From assembly GCA_020425125.1 (NCBI GenBank), contig JAGQRV010000004.1:38748-102747 (forward strand): a DNA stretch of 64,000 nucleotides, read 5' to 3'. The DNA is from Paracoccaceae bacterium. Its GTDB lineage: Bacteria > Pseudomonadota > Alphaproteobacteria > Rhodobacterales > Rhodobacteraceae. Shown piece by piece: positions 1-7,699 of this stretch; position 1 is the first letter of the stretch; each line of letters starts with the position of its first letter. The position numbers and the translations under genes are program-made. The notes under the pieces are model-generated. The model was not told the origin of the DNA, ran no database searches, and saw nothing but the letters and a program-made list of their open reading frames with translations.

Positions 1-1537
1 TCGGATCGTAGCCGACCAGGACCGTGCGGCCGTCATGGTCGAGCATCCACGATTGCGTGACCTCGGTGCCGTAATAGCCGACGCCCTGCACGATCACCCG
101 GCCTTCAGGTCGGACCTTGAGCGGCTTCCACCTGAGCTTGCAGCGGCGACGCTGAAGGGGCGTGACCTGTCGCTTGATGCGGCCCTGGTGAAGCCTGTCG
201 AAGGCCGCATCGCGGGAGCCGCCGCGAGCCTGTTGCGCACGGCAGGGCTCGGCATTGAACGCGGCGATCTCGCGTTCGAGAACCGCCTCAAACAGCTCCA
301 ACGAAATCGGATCGGGGTTCGGGTTCGGCGGGTCGTTCGGCCCGCTGCGCTGTGCGCCATGAAATTCCGGCGCGTTGTCGACGTGGCGCAGAGCCGAGTA
401 GATGCTCTCTGGCAGCTTGGCCTTCCCGTTCTTGATTCCGGTGTTCCGAAGCTCGATCTGGAGGATCTTGAACACCCCCGGCGCATCCCACATAGCGCTT
501 TTTTGCTGCGTCGTCAGATATGTAGGCGCAAGGCCCCCGGCCATGCGCTGGCCGTTGAACGCCACACCGTTGTCGGTTACCACCAGGTCGGGAATGCCGT
601 ACGTCTCGCACATGTGGAGCGTTGCCCGCGCCGCCGCCTCGGCGTTCTCCGACTTGTCCACGGCCCAGCCGAGCACCTTCGAGGAGGCCCGGTCCGCATA
701 GAGAATGACCCAGGGACAGCCCACGTTGCCGTCCGGCCAGCGCACCAGGACCTTGAACTCGCGCCCGTCAAGCTCGACCTGCTCCATTGCTTGAAGCAGC
801 TCGGTGCTGCGCGGTTGGTACATGTAGAGCGATGCCGCGGCCGCATCCTCGCCGTGCCGGAGGGTCCGCTGCTCTTCGGCGGGCAGCGCGAGAAACCGCC
901 GCCGGACAGTCGCGAAGGAAGGGATGGCCCAGCCCTCTTCCTCGGCCTTTCGTTTTGTGCGCAGGAAGGCGCGCTTCAGGGGCAGGCCGGTCCCGTTCTT
1001 GCCCCCCGTGAAGACCATGTTCTTGAAGAACTCGACTGCCTCGGGCGCCATGTCGGCCATCGGGGCAACGCCCTCGAAATCGGGAGCAAGCGCCGGCTCC
1101 CAGTTCGCGGGCTCAAGGCCTGCGACGGCCTTCTTCCACCGCCAGATGGTCTGCCGGGACGGCAGATCGGAGAACTCTTTCGCCGCCTTCCGCAGAATGT
1201 CCCCCGGGGCGATGCCCTGTGCTTCGTGCGCCGCAAGGAACAGCATGATCCTGAAGCGTCGGTGCGCCCGGTCCTGAACGCTCTGCGGCCGCTTCAGGAA
1301 GGCGAGCCACGCCGCATCGTCTGGGGTGCCCAGTGATACCCGGTACTGCTCGGCAAGCCGCTCCCGGTAGGCGAGTTGTTCGGGGGCGGGAAGGTCGGAG
1401 AGGTTGACAATAGCCCTCTTCCCGCCGTTGCCTTCAGCCCATGAGATCGGCACTCCATGACGCGTGAGCCAGTCGGTGGCGCTCTGCCTGTGTCTCGGTA
1501 TGGACCCAAGTCCAGCCAATTCGCGAACCGGGATCAT
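1..1537 (-). CDS. Mu-type DDE transposase A (5' part; 3' end outside the window)
   Basis: This frame is open from the ATG at 1537 to the left edge, giving about 512 residues of a protein that continues outside. The first 60 residues look like the Mu-type winged-helix DNA-binding domain. A second helical DNA-binding region lies near residues 80-140, with SRQTIWRWKK at 127-136. The catalytic core has the DDE triad at D257 (VELDGREF), D322 (VTDNG) and E377 (LPESIY). Around it are segments typical of MuA, such as KVLGWAVDKSEN and the proline-rich GPNDPPNPNP. The start overlaps the stop of the Ner-like gene in an ATGA, so the two are translationally coupled. All three catalytic residues are intact, so the enzyme may be active. 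Its role would be strand transfer of the prophage ends. Confidence 0.88.
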   Translation of the reverse strand, partial: MIPVRELAGLGSIPRHRQSATDWLTRHGVPISWAEGNGGKRAIVNLSDLPAPEQLAYRERLAEQYRVSLGTPDDAAWLAFLKRPQSVQDRAHRRFRIMLFLAAHEAQGIAPGDILRKAAKEFSDLPSRQTIWRWKKAVAGLEPANWEPALAPDFEGVAPMADMAPEAVEFFKNMVFTGGKNGTGLPLKRAFLRTKRKAEEEGWAIPSFATVRRRFLALPAEEQRTLRHGEDAAAASLYMYQPRSTELLQAMEQVELDGREFKVLVRWPDGNVGCPWVILYADRASSKVLGWAVDKSENAEAAARATLHMCETYGIPDLVVTDNGVAFNGQRMAGGLAPTYLTTQQKSAMWDAPGVFKILQIELRNTGIKNGKAKLPESIYSALRHVDNAPEFHGAQRSGPNDPPNPNPDPISLELFEAVLEREIAAFNAEPCRAQQARGGSRDAAFDRLHQGRIKRQVTPLQRRRCKLRWKPLKVRPEGRVIVQGVGYYGTEVTQSWMLDHDGRTVLVGYDP

Positions 1538-1746
1538 CGCAGCGGTTCCCGAATGCCTGATGCCTTCAGTACGGCCGAACGGACCTCGCTGGCCTTTTGG
1601 CCGGACCACTCACCGTTGAGCGCCTTGTAAACATTGGATCGCTGGTACCCGTTCTCTCTGCACCAAGATGCTAAGGTCGTTCCTTGCGATAGGAAGCCGC
1701 TCCTTATAAGGTGCAGAGGTACGTCGCTATGTCGTGAAGCGCCCAT
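1534..1746 (-). CDS. Ner-like small DNA-binding protein of the Mu-like prophage
   Basis: This is a 70-residue protein with a single helix-turn-helix region at about residues 20-50 (LASWCRENGYQRSNVYKALN). Its length and its place just before transposase A match Ner of Mu-type phages. Ner is an early regulator that binds between the divergent repressor and early promoters. Its stop overlaps the transposase start (ATGA). A possible early promoter on the minus strand is TTGCGT (1805-1800) with CATTAT (1781-1776), spacing 18, overlapping the operator palindrome. The identity comes from position, size and the HTH, because similarity to Mu Ner itself is modest. Confidence 0.65.
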   Translation of the reverse strand: MGASRHSDVPLHLIRSGFLSQGTTLASWCRENGYQRSNVYKALNGEWSGQKASEVRSAVLKASGIREPLR

Positions 1747-1759
1747 CGATCAGCCATTG

Positions 1760-1786
1760 TGCTCCAAACTGAGAGCATAATGCTCT
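1760..1786. promoter_or_regulatory. Operator region between prophage repressor and ner/transposase genes
   Basis: The 58-bp divergent spacer contains a perfect 15-bp palindrome at 1772-1786 (AGAGCAT, A, ATGCTCT). A further TGCTC half-site at 1760-1764 pairs with GAGCA at 1773-1777. The short motif TGCTC/GAGCA therefore occurs three times in 26 bp. CATAAT/CATTAT -10-like hexamers on both strands sit inside the palindrome. This is what a repressor/Ner operator controlling a lysogeny switch would look like. Binding is inferred. Confidence 0.6.
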
Positions 1787-1804
1787 ATTCATGGAGTATA
1801 CGCA

Positions 1805-2302
1805 ATGTCTAATTCCGACTGGATTGAAGGGTTCGTCGAGCGCTTGACAGTGCTTCAGGAAAGGTTCGGCCACTCGAAGGCCGAGATGGCTCGGAGGTGT
1901 GGGTTGCCACCTCGGACGCTGGAAAACTACTTCAAGGGGCACAAGCCAGGGGTTGAAGCGCTGATCGCCATCTCACGCGGGATGGATGTCGATATCGATT
2001 GGCTGATTGGCGAGGCAACGGAAGCAAAGAGCTTCAACGTCGATATGGTCGGAGAGGCCACACATAGAGTGCTCGTCCCCTTCCTTGAAGCTCTTGTTCA
2101 TAGAGTGGATGAAGGTGCCACTCCGATCCGCGATGGCAAGATCTTCGGGAAGAATCCACTTGCCATAGCCTCCGAACTAGAATGGCGGATCCGCGACGAG
2201 TACGCCCAGCTTCGGACAGACTATGCCCAACCAACCCTGCGTGAGGCACAGACACGTAGCCGTACCCGCGACGCTGCGCTGCGCCGAACCTCGGAAGGTT
2301 AG
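1805..2302 (+). CDS. Prophage repressor, XRE-type helix-turn-helix
   Basis: This 165-residue protein has an N-terminal XRE-type HTH at about residues 18-55 (GHSKAEMARRCGLPPRTLENYFKG). It is followed by a conserved-looking segment ending DIDWLIGE and a C-terminal half that is rich in charged residues and lacks a recognisable Ser/Lys self-cleavage motif. GGAG at 1793-1796 lies 8 bases before the ATG. The gene faces the prophage end and is divergent from the ner/transposase genes, as the c repressor gene is in Mu. I infer that it maintains lysogeny by binding the operator at 1760-1786. It could also be a generic phage regulator. Confidence 0.75.
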   Translation: MSNSDWIEGFVERLTVLQERFGHSKAEMARRCGLPPRTLENYFKGHKPGVEALIAISRGMDVDIDWLIGEATEAKSFNVDMVGEATHRVLVPFLEALVHRVDEGATPIRDGKIFGKNPLAIASELEWRIRDEYAQLRTDYAQPTLREAQTRSRTRDAALRRTSEG

Positions 2303-2318
2303 GTCATCAAGGTGTGCG

Positions 2319-2340
2319 GTGTGCGCGAAATCGCGCACAC
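2319..2340 (+). terminator. Hairpin after the prophage repressor gene
   Basis: A perfect 10-bp inverted repeat (GTGTGCGCGA and TCGCGCACAC separated by AA) lies 17 bp after the repressor stop. It could fold as a 9-10 bp stem. There is no immediate T-run; ATTTTT follows about 30 bp downstream. It probably ends the repressor transcript before the prophage terminus, but it could be a protein-binding site instead. Confidence 0.5.
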
Positions 2341-2343
2341 CTT

Positions 2344-2513
2344 CGGAAACCGCCAATTGAAAACAAACGATTTTTCTTGCGGCCCGCGCGCCTAATCAAC
2401 GCCGAAGAGCCCGAAATCGCGGCTCCGGTTTCAAACCGCCTGAAATCGTTATCCGCTAACCCATTGAAATCGCTGGGCCGCAAAATCGACCTGTTTCAAA
2501 CCAGTTGAACGCG
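2344..2513. repeat. Four degenerate repeats at the prophage end (transposase-binding-like)
   Basis: Read inward from the end on the minus strand, the motif CGnTTTCAnnnGGTTTGAAAC or its halves recur four times. The copies lie at about 2491-2513 (GTTCAACTGGTTTGAAAC), 2458-2472 (CGATTTCAATGGGTT), 2427-2448 (CGATTTCAGGCGG then TTTGAAACC) and 2344-2369 (a weaker copy). Length, layout and the TTTCA/GAAA cores resemble the MuA end-type sites, whose published consensus has GTTTCA and CGAAA blocks. This is pattern matching by eye, so the exact limits are approximate. Confidence 0.55.
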
Positions 2514-2558
2514 CTCAGAAAGGCGGACTCGACTCCGGGCCGGCACTGCCGCATATTA

Positions 2559-2573
2559 GAACAAATATAGAAC
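2559..2573 (+). promoter_or_regulatory. LexA box (GAAC-N7-GAAC) upstream of imuB
   Basis: GAAC at 2559-2562 and GAAC at 2570-2573 are separated by exactly seven bases (AAATATA). This direct repeat is the reverse complement of the GTTC-N7-GTTC box known for alphaproteobacterial LexA. It ends 18 bases before the imuB start, so a bound repressor would cover the promoter. It predicts induction of imuB by DNA damage. Confidence 0.85.
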
Positions 2574-2591
2574 ATTCTTGCTGCCACAGGA

Positions 2592-4265
2592 ATGCGACCC
2601 CGGCGAATTCTTTCCCTCTGGTTCCCTCGTCTGGGCGCAGAGCGGGCATTGCGTGCAAGCCGCGAACCGCTGAAGCGCCCGTTCGCCGTGACCGATACGG
2701 TGGGGAACATGCAGATCCTCGTCAGCCTCGCGCCCGGGGCCGAGGCTGCGGGACTGCGCGCGGGACAGCCCCTGCGCGAAGCCAGAGCGATATGCCCCGA
2801 TCTGCTGACCCATCCCCGCGACGCCAAGGCCGAGGCCGCGATGCTGGCGGCGCTTTGCCGCTGGGCCGGGCGGTTCTCGCCCTGGATCGCCGAGGAACCG
2901 CCCGATGGTCTGCTCGTGGATCTGACCGGCTGCGCCCATCTCTTCGGCGGCGAGGCGGCATTGATGGCGCAGATCGATGTCGAGTGCGCCGGTTTCGGCC
3001 TCAGCGTCTGCGCAGGGCTGGCCGATACGGTGGGCGGGGCCTGGGCGCTCGCGCGCTTCGCCGAACGCGACGCCGCAACCGCGCGGTCGGGCGATGCCAT
3101 CGACCAGGAGGCCCGCGCCACCCGGTCCCGCGCCGCCCGGCGGCCGCTCTGGAGCCTTGGCAACTCGACCGTGCAGGCGGACACGGCCCCGGTGGACGGG
3201 ATGGGCCGGATCGCCCTGCCCGGCCGGACCCGGGCAGCCCTCGACCCCCTGCCCGTGGCGGCACTCCGGCTCGAACCCGAGGCGGTGGCGGGACTGACCC
3301 GGCTCGGGTGGCGGCGCATCGGCGATCTTGCCGGCCAGCCCCGTGCAGCACTGGCGCGGCGATTCGGCCGGGAGCTGGTCAGGCGGCTCGACCAGGCTTT
3401 CGGGCTCGAGCCCGAGCCGGTCTCGCCCACCGGACCGACGCCCCGCTTCGCGCTGCGCCTGTCGCTGCCCGATCCGATCGGGCTGGAGGAGGACCTCATG
3501 GCCGCGATCGACCGGCTCCTGCCGGAATTCGCGGCGCAGCTCGCGAAGGCCGGGCGCGGCGCGCGGCAGGTCCGGCTCGAGGCGCTGCGCTGCGACGGTC
3601 AGGCGGCGGTGATCGAGGTCGGGCTCGCCCGTCCCGGCGCCGAGCCGGACCGGATCCGGCCGCTTCTGGCGCTGAAGCTGGGCGGAATCGACGCCGGCCC
3701 CGGCATCGATGCGCTGCGCCTCAGCGCGCCGCGGACCGAGCCGTTTCGGACCCGCCAGCACGAAGGCCGCGTGGATGCCGCGGACGATGTTTCGGCCGGG
3801 CCGGCGGCCGGCACCGCGCTCGACGACCTGCTGGCGCGGCTCGGCACACGGATCGGGCTCGAGGCGCTGACCCGGCTGCATCCGGCCGACAGCCACATCC
3901 CCGAAAAGACCGCGACGGTGATGGCGGCCGCGTGGTCCGTACCGGCCGGGTCCTGGCCGCCCCCGTCATCCGCGCGCCCGGCACTGATCTGGACACCCGA
4001 ACCGGTCACCGCCCCCGATGGTGCCGCGCTGACCGGGTCGGACCCGCCGGCCCGCTTCCGCTGGCGGCGGCGTGCACATCGCTGCCGCGCCGCGACCGGC
4101 CCCGAGCGCATCGCCCCCGAATGGTGGCTCGACGATCCGCGCTGGCGCAGCGGGGTCCGCGACTACTGGCAGGTGACGACGGAAGAAAGGGAACGGCTCT
4201 GGCTCTACTACGCCCATGGCGGACAGGCTTCGGCAGGCTGGTACTGCCAGGGTGTCTTCGACTGA
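2592..4265 (+). CDS. imuB: ImuB, Y-family polymerase-like mutagenesis protein
   Basis: This 557-residue protein starts with the ImuB-type RRILSLWFPRL. It carries the LTGCAHLFGGEAAL segment and the helix-hairpin-helix-like LTRLGWRRIGDLAGQPRAAL at about residues 235-255, and ends GWYCQGVFD, as ImuB proteins do. ImuB is a Y-family polymerase homologue that lacks the catalytic acidic residues. It links ImuA and the error-prone polymerase DnaE2 to the beta clamp during SOS mutagenesis. The usual partners imuA and dnaE2 are not next to it. Upstream is the prophage end, and downstream, on the same strand, is a DUF2794 gene. The gene has its own LexA box. Confidence 0.9.
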   Translation: MRPRRILSLWFPRLGAERALRASREPLKRPFAVTDTVGNMQILVSLAPGAEAAGLRAGQPLREARAICPDLLTHPRDAKAEAAMLAALCRWAGRFSPWIAEEPPDGLLVDLTGCAHLFGGEAALMAQIDVECAGFGLSVCAGLADTVGGAWALARFAERDAATARSGDAIDQEARATRSRAARRPLWSLGNSTVQADTAPVDGMGRIALPGRTRAALDPLPVAALRLEPEAVAGLTRLGWRRIGDLAGQPRAALARRFGRELVRRLDQAFGLEPEPVSPTGPTPRFALRLSLPDPIGLEEDLMAAIDRLLPEFAAQLAKAGRGARQVRLEALRCDGQAAVIEVGLARPGAEPDRIRPLLALKLGGIDAGPGIDALRLSAPRTEPFRTRQHEGRVDAADDVSAGPAAGTALDDLLARLGTRIGLEALTRLHPADSHIPEKTATVMAAAWSVPAGSWPPPSSARPALIWTPEPVTAPDGAALTGSDPPARFRWRRRAHRCRAATGPERIAPEWWLDDPRWRSGVRDYWQVTTEERERLWLYYAHGGQASAGWYCQGVFD

Positions 4266-4300
4266 TGACCGGAAGCGAACGCAAATCCCTCCGCCGAGGG

Positions 4301-4348
4301 TCCCCCCGGCGCCACGCTGTGGGGGCGATTGGCCGGCGCCGGGAGGGA
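4301..4348 (+). terminator. Long inverted repeat downstream of imuB
   Basis: TCCCCCCGGCGCC (4301-4313) pairs almost perfectly with GGCGCCGGGAGGGA (4335-4348) around a loop of about 21 bases that is itself G-rich. It begins 35 bp after the imuB stop. It lacks a T-tract, so it may act as a Rho-assisted terminator or mRNA stabiliser rather than a classic intrinsic terminator. Confidence 0.4.
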
Positions 4349-4518
4349 TAGCGACAGACGCTACACTCCGTTCATACACGTAAACAGGGCAAAAAATAAG
4401 GAGGTCGGCGCCGCAAATCTGCGCACGATTCAAGACAGATTCACGACGAAGCTGACGCAAATCGCGCCCCGCCCCGCCTGCGCTTGATTTCGCCCGACCG
4501 GCACCGCACACTCGCGCC

Positions 4519-4863
4519 ATGACAGTGCAGCCGCCAACGCCGTTTCCCGATCCCCGCGTTCCGGTCGATCAGGTCGCCTTCGAGCGGGCCGAACTGAATC
4601 TCATCCTCGCCCTCTACGGACGCATGGTCGCCGCCGGCGAATGGCGCGACTACGGCATCTCGCATCTGCGCGACCACGCGGTCTTCGCGATCTTCCGGCG
4701 TACTGCGGAACACCCGCTCTACCGGATCGAGAAACACCCGCGGCTGCGCCAGCGTCAGGGGATGTATGCGCTCATCGGGATGGACGGGCAGATCCTGAAG
4801 CGCGGGCACGATCTGCGGACGGTTCTGCGGCTGCTGGAACGCAAGCTCATCCGCGCCATCTGA
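4519..4863 (+). CDS. DUF2794 family protein
   Basis: This 114-residue soluble protein has no signal peptide or membrane segment. The body, residues 15-114, matches the alphaproteobacterial DUF2794 family as I know it: a conserved early segment FERAELNLILALYGRMVAAGEWRDYGI, then RHPLYRIEK-like and GMYALIGMDGQILKRGHDL. No biochemical function is established for the family. It stands alone between imuB and a minus-strand gene, with which it converges (23 bp between stops). Confidence 0.8.
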   Translation: MTVQPPTPFPDPRVPVDQVAFERAELNLILALYGRMVAAGEWRDYGISHLRDHAVFAIFRRTAEHPLYRIEKHPRLRQRQGMYALIGMDGQILKRGHDLRTVLRLLERKLIRAI

Positions 4864-4885
4864 CGCCCGCGGGCGTCCGCACCGC

Positions 4886-5656
4886 TCAGTCGACCAACAG
4901 TCGACGCCGCGCGATCAGCCGCCCGCCGCCCTGCTTGGCGATCCGGCGCACCGCCTCTTCGGCGAGTTCGAACACCACCGCCATGTGATGGGCATTGGCA
5001 TGGATCAACCGGTCCGGCGCCACCGCCATCGCCACATGCCCGTCCCAGAACAAGAGGTCGCCGCGGGCCAGCGGCACCTCGATGCCGACCGGCGTGCCGG
5101 CTTCGCGCGCCTGATCGCCGCTGTCGCCCGGACAGGGAATGCCGCAGGCATGGCAGGCGATCTGCACCAGCCCCGAACAGTCGAGCCCGAGACGACTGTT
5201 GCCGCCCCAGAGATAGGGCGTGCCGAGGAACAGCTCCGCAACCCCGGCAGGATCGCGGAAATGCCGGCCCACCCGGGTGACATGGACCTTGGGCACGTAG
5301 CGTCCGTCATGCGTACGAAGGAATCCGTCCGAATCGCCATCGAGGGTCAGGCGGGAGCCGAAGGACAGGCCTTCGGTATCGCGCGCCTTGATGTCGGGCG
5401 CGGCGTAAAGGTGGGTGCCAAGCGCGATGACCCTGTGGGTGGCCTCCTGCGCCGGGGCCAGATCGGTCGGCTTCATCACGCCGCGATAGCCGTCCCGGAC
5501 CGCCCTGACGGCAATCCAGCCCTCCCGGTCGCCGATCTGCTCCACGGTCTCGCCATAGACCAGCTGCCGCAGCCGCGCGCCGCCAGGCTCGTCGCGGATA
5601 TCGGCGACCGGCACCGTCACCTGGTGCAGTTTCGGATTCGGATCGGCGGAGAGCAT
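4886..5656 (-). CDS. NlpC/P60 family peptidase with N-terminal SH3-like domain
   Basis: This 256-residue protein probably cleaves peptide stems in cell wall fragments. An SH3-like segment covers residues 12-65 (VADIRDEPGGARLRQLVYGE, GWIAVRA). The catalytic domain runs from about 130 to 250, with the nucleophile C160 in GLDCSGLV, H207 in FWDGHVAM and a third polar residue at H219 in LIHANAHH. No signal peptide is seen, so it may act on recycled muropeptides in the cytoplasm, like DipeptidylPeptidase-VI-type relatives. It lies 41 bp downstream of a leucyl aminopeptidase on the same strand, which fits a joint role in peptide turnover. Confidence 0.85.
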   Translation of the reverse strand: MLSADPNPKLHQVTVPVADIRDEPGGARLRQLVYGETVEQIGDREGWIAVRAVRDGYRGVMKPTDLAPAQEATHRVIALGTHLYAAPDIKARDTEGLSFGSRLTLDGDSDGFLRTHDGRYVPKVHVTRVGRHFRDPAGVAELFLGTPYLWGGNSRLGLDCSGLVQIACHACGIPCPGDSGDQAREAGTPVGIEVPLARGDLLFWDGHVAMAVAPDRLIHANAHHMAVVFELAEEAVRRIAKQGGGRLIARRRLLVD

Positions 5657-5697
5657 GGACGGGTTCCCGGTCTGTGGTCGCGCCCCGCGTGCCTATC

Positions 5698-7092
5698 TCA
5701 TGGGTCGGAAAGGTCAAGCAGGCCGGGCAGCGCCGCGAGGAGCGCACGCGCACCCTGACCGACACCGCCCACGGGTCGACCGGGCGCCGCCGCCGGCTGC
5801 CAGCCGAATATGTCGAAATGCACGAAGCGCGGCGTACCGGTGACGAAGCGGTGCAGGAACAGGGCGGCGGTAACGGCACCGGCAAACCCGCCCTTGGGGG
5901 CGTTGTCGAGATCGGCAATGCCGGGCTCGATCATCGCTTCGTAGGGGGTATGAAGCGGAAGGTGCCAAACCGGATCGCGCGACGTCTCGCCGGCTTCGGA
6001 AAGCGCCCGGGCAACGGACGGATCCCGCGTGAAGAACGGCGCAATGTCCGGCCCCACCGCGACGCGGGCCGCGCCGGTCAGCGTCGCCATGGACACCAGC
6101 AGGTCCGGCGTTTCCTCGTCGGCGAGGGCGAGCGCGTCGGCCAGAACCAGCCGCCCCTCGGCATCGGTATTGTTGATCTCGACCGTGAGCCCCTTGCGCG
6201 AGGTCAGGATGTCCTGCGGCCGGAAGGCGGCGCCGCCGACCGAATTCTCGACCGCCGGGATCAGCACCCGCAGCCGCACCGGCAGCTCGAGCGCCAGGAT
6301 CATTCGCGCCAGCCCCAGCACCGTCGCGGCACCGCCCATGTCCTTCTTCATCAGACCCATGGACGAAGCGGGCTTGAGGTCGAGGCCGCCGGTGTCGAAG
6401 CAGACGCCCTTGCCAACCAGGGTCAGGCGCGGGCCGTTGCGGCCGTGGCGCAGATCGATCAGCCGCGGCTGCCGCGGCGAGGCACGGCCGACCGCGTGGA
6501 TCATCGGCAGGTTCCCGGTCAGGAGGTCGGCGCCCTCGACAACTGAAATGCCCGCGCCGAAGCGGTCGGCAAGATCACGCGCGGCCGCCTCCAGTTCGGC
6601 GGGTCCCATGTCGGATGCCGGAGTGTTGATCAGATCCCGCGTCAGACATTCGCCGACGGCGATCGCTTCGAGACGCCGGACATCGACAGAGGCAGGCGGC
6701 GCCAGCCGTGCGAGAACCGGCGGCTTTCCGCCATAGCGGGTGAAGCTGTAGCCGCCCAGCAGCCAGCCCAGCGCCGCCTCGTCGGCCTCCGCCGGATCAA
6801 GCGGGGTGGCGAGATGCCAGTCGCCTTCGGGAAGAGATGCGGGCGCAGAGCCGAGAAGGAACCGGACCCGTCCGCGCCGGGCCGCCGGCCCAAGCCCGAA
6901 CGCGGCCCCGGCACAGGCCCCATCCGGCCCGGGCAGCAGCAGAATTTCGCCGGCCGCGGCCGCGAACCGGCTGCTCGCGACCCACGCGGCGACCTGCGGC
7001 GGCTGTGCGTCGCGCCAGCCGGCCAGCGCCTCGGCGGATACAAGATGAAGCGGGCGGGACGGGCTGTCTGAGGGGGCGAATGCGAGGCTCAT
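5698..7092 (-). CDS. Leucyl aminopeptidase family protein (M17)
   Basis: This 464-residue cytosolic metallopeptidase removes N-terminal amino acids. The catalytic domain has the expected residues: K228 and D233 in LVGKGVCFDTGG, D251 in LMKKDMGG, and D310, E312 and R314 in NNTDAEGRLVLADAL. The N-terminal 150 residues are the poorly conserved M17 N-domain. I chose the ATG at 7092 (MSLAFAPSD), because the frame is open further upstream but that stretch is arginine-rich and does not look like protein. It is probably cotranscribed with the NlpC/P60 gene that follows. Confidence 0.9.
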   Translation of the reverse strand: MSLAFAPSDSPSRPLHLVSAEALAGWRDAQPPQVAAWVASSRFAAAAGEILLLPGPDGACAGAAFGLGPAARRGRVRFLLGSAPASLPEGDWHLATPLDPAEADEAALGWLLGGYSFTRYGGKPPVLARLAPPASVDVRRLEAIAVGECLTRDLINTPASDMGPAELEAAARDLADRFGAGISVVEGADLLTGNLPMIHAVGRASPRQPRLIDLRHGRNGPRLTLVGKGVCFDTGGLDLKPASSMGLMKKDMGGAATVLGLARMILALELPVRLRVLIPAVENSVGGAAFRPQDILTSRKGLTVEINNTDAEGRLVLADALALADEETPDLLVSMATLTGAARVAVGPDIAPFFTRDPSVARALSEAGETSRDPVWHLPLHTPYEAMIEPGIADLDNAPKGGFAGAVTAALFLHRFVTGTPRFVHFDIFGWQPAAAPGRPVGGVGQGARALLAALPGLLDLSDP

Positions 7093-7211
7093 GGCGGTCC
7101 TTCGGCTGCACGGATCGGACCGGCCGAAGACTAGGCATTCCCACCGGACCCGCAAGGCGGGAGCATGGGACAGACAGGCCAGGCCAGGTGCCGCAGCCTG
7201 TCTGTCCCCTT

Positions 7212-7583
7212 CTACATGCTGGCGTCCTTCGGATCCCAGATCGCGGCGAGCGACAGATCGCCGATCCGGGCCAGCCGCGCCAGCGTCGCTTCCAGCGCGG
7301 CGCCGGGTCCGGCCGCGGCACAGCACCGGACATCCGCCGCCACCCGGCGCAGCTTTTCCAGGCCGACCCGCGCACCGATCTGTTCGAGGATCAGCGTCTG
7401 TTCGGCCACCGTGGCCAGATCGTCCTGGGCCTTAGCGCGCGAAACGCGGGCCAGCGCCAGCGCCAGATCTTCCATGGCGTCGCAGATCAGCAGATCGGCC
7501 TCGCGGTCCCCGAGATGGCGGTAGAGAAAGGCCAGCTTGTTCGCGTCGAGGCCTGCGCCCTCGCGATAGATCAGAACGTGCAT
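7212..7583 (-). CDS. Conserved hypothetical protein, helical, 123 aa
   Basis: I do not recognise a named family. The protein is soluble, mostly helical and acidic, without a signal peptide. It has regular heptad-like patterns (DAMEDLALALARVSRAKAQDDLATVAEQTLILEQIGARVGLEKLRRVAADV) and a small C-terminal domain ending AAIWDPKDASM. Codon use matches its neighbours. It lies 119 bp upstream of the aminopeptidase gene on the same strand and could be the first gene of that operon. Its size and the start MHVLIYREG are consistent with a real gene, but the role is unknown. Confidence 0.6.
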   Translation of the reverse strand: MHVLIYREGAGLDANKLAFLYRHLGDREADLLICDAMEDLALALARVSRAKAQDDLATVAEQTLILEQIGARVGLEKLRRVAADVRCCAAAGPGAALEATLARLARIGDLSLAAIWDPKDASM

Positions 7584-7699
7584 TCACCACACCCACTTGT
7601 GCCGAAACATGCGGCGTCGCGCAGGCTAGGTGCGCCAGGGTCAAGGAATCGTTGTTCCGCGACAGAATTCTCGCTCGAACTTTCATCGGATTGGTCCTA

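Larger units (their letters stand above)
1..2517. mobile_element. Mu-like transposable prophage, left-end portion
   Basis: The first 2.5 kb has the gene order of a Mu-family left end, read from right to left. It runs from an outer end with repeated motifs, through a repressor gene facing the end, to a divergently transcribed Ner-like gene and then transposase A. The proposed terminus is the CA at 2516-2517 (TG on the minus strand), next to host DNA that carries the imuB promoter. The rest of the element lies beyond position 1. The terminus is inferred from the TG/CA rule and the repeats, and the 5-bp target duplication cannot be checked here. Confidence 0.75.

Noticed and set aside
35-1336. 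Long plus-strand open frame over the transposase
   Set aside because: It is antisense to a protein with intact DDE motifs, has Arg/Pro/Leu-rich shadow composition and no recognisable domain.
2314-2508. Small frame in the prophage end
   Set aside because: It overlaps the repressor hairpin and repeat sites, and the translation is not protein-like.
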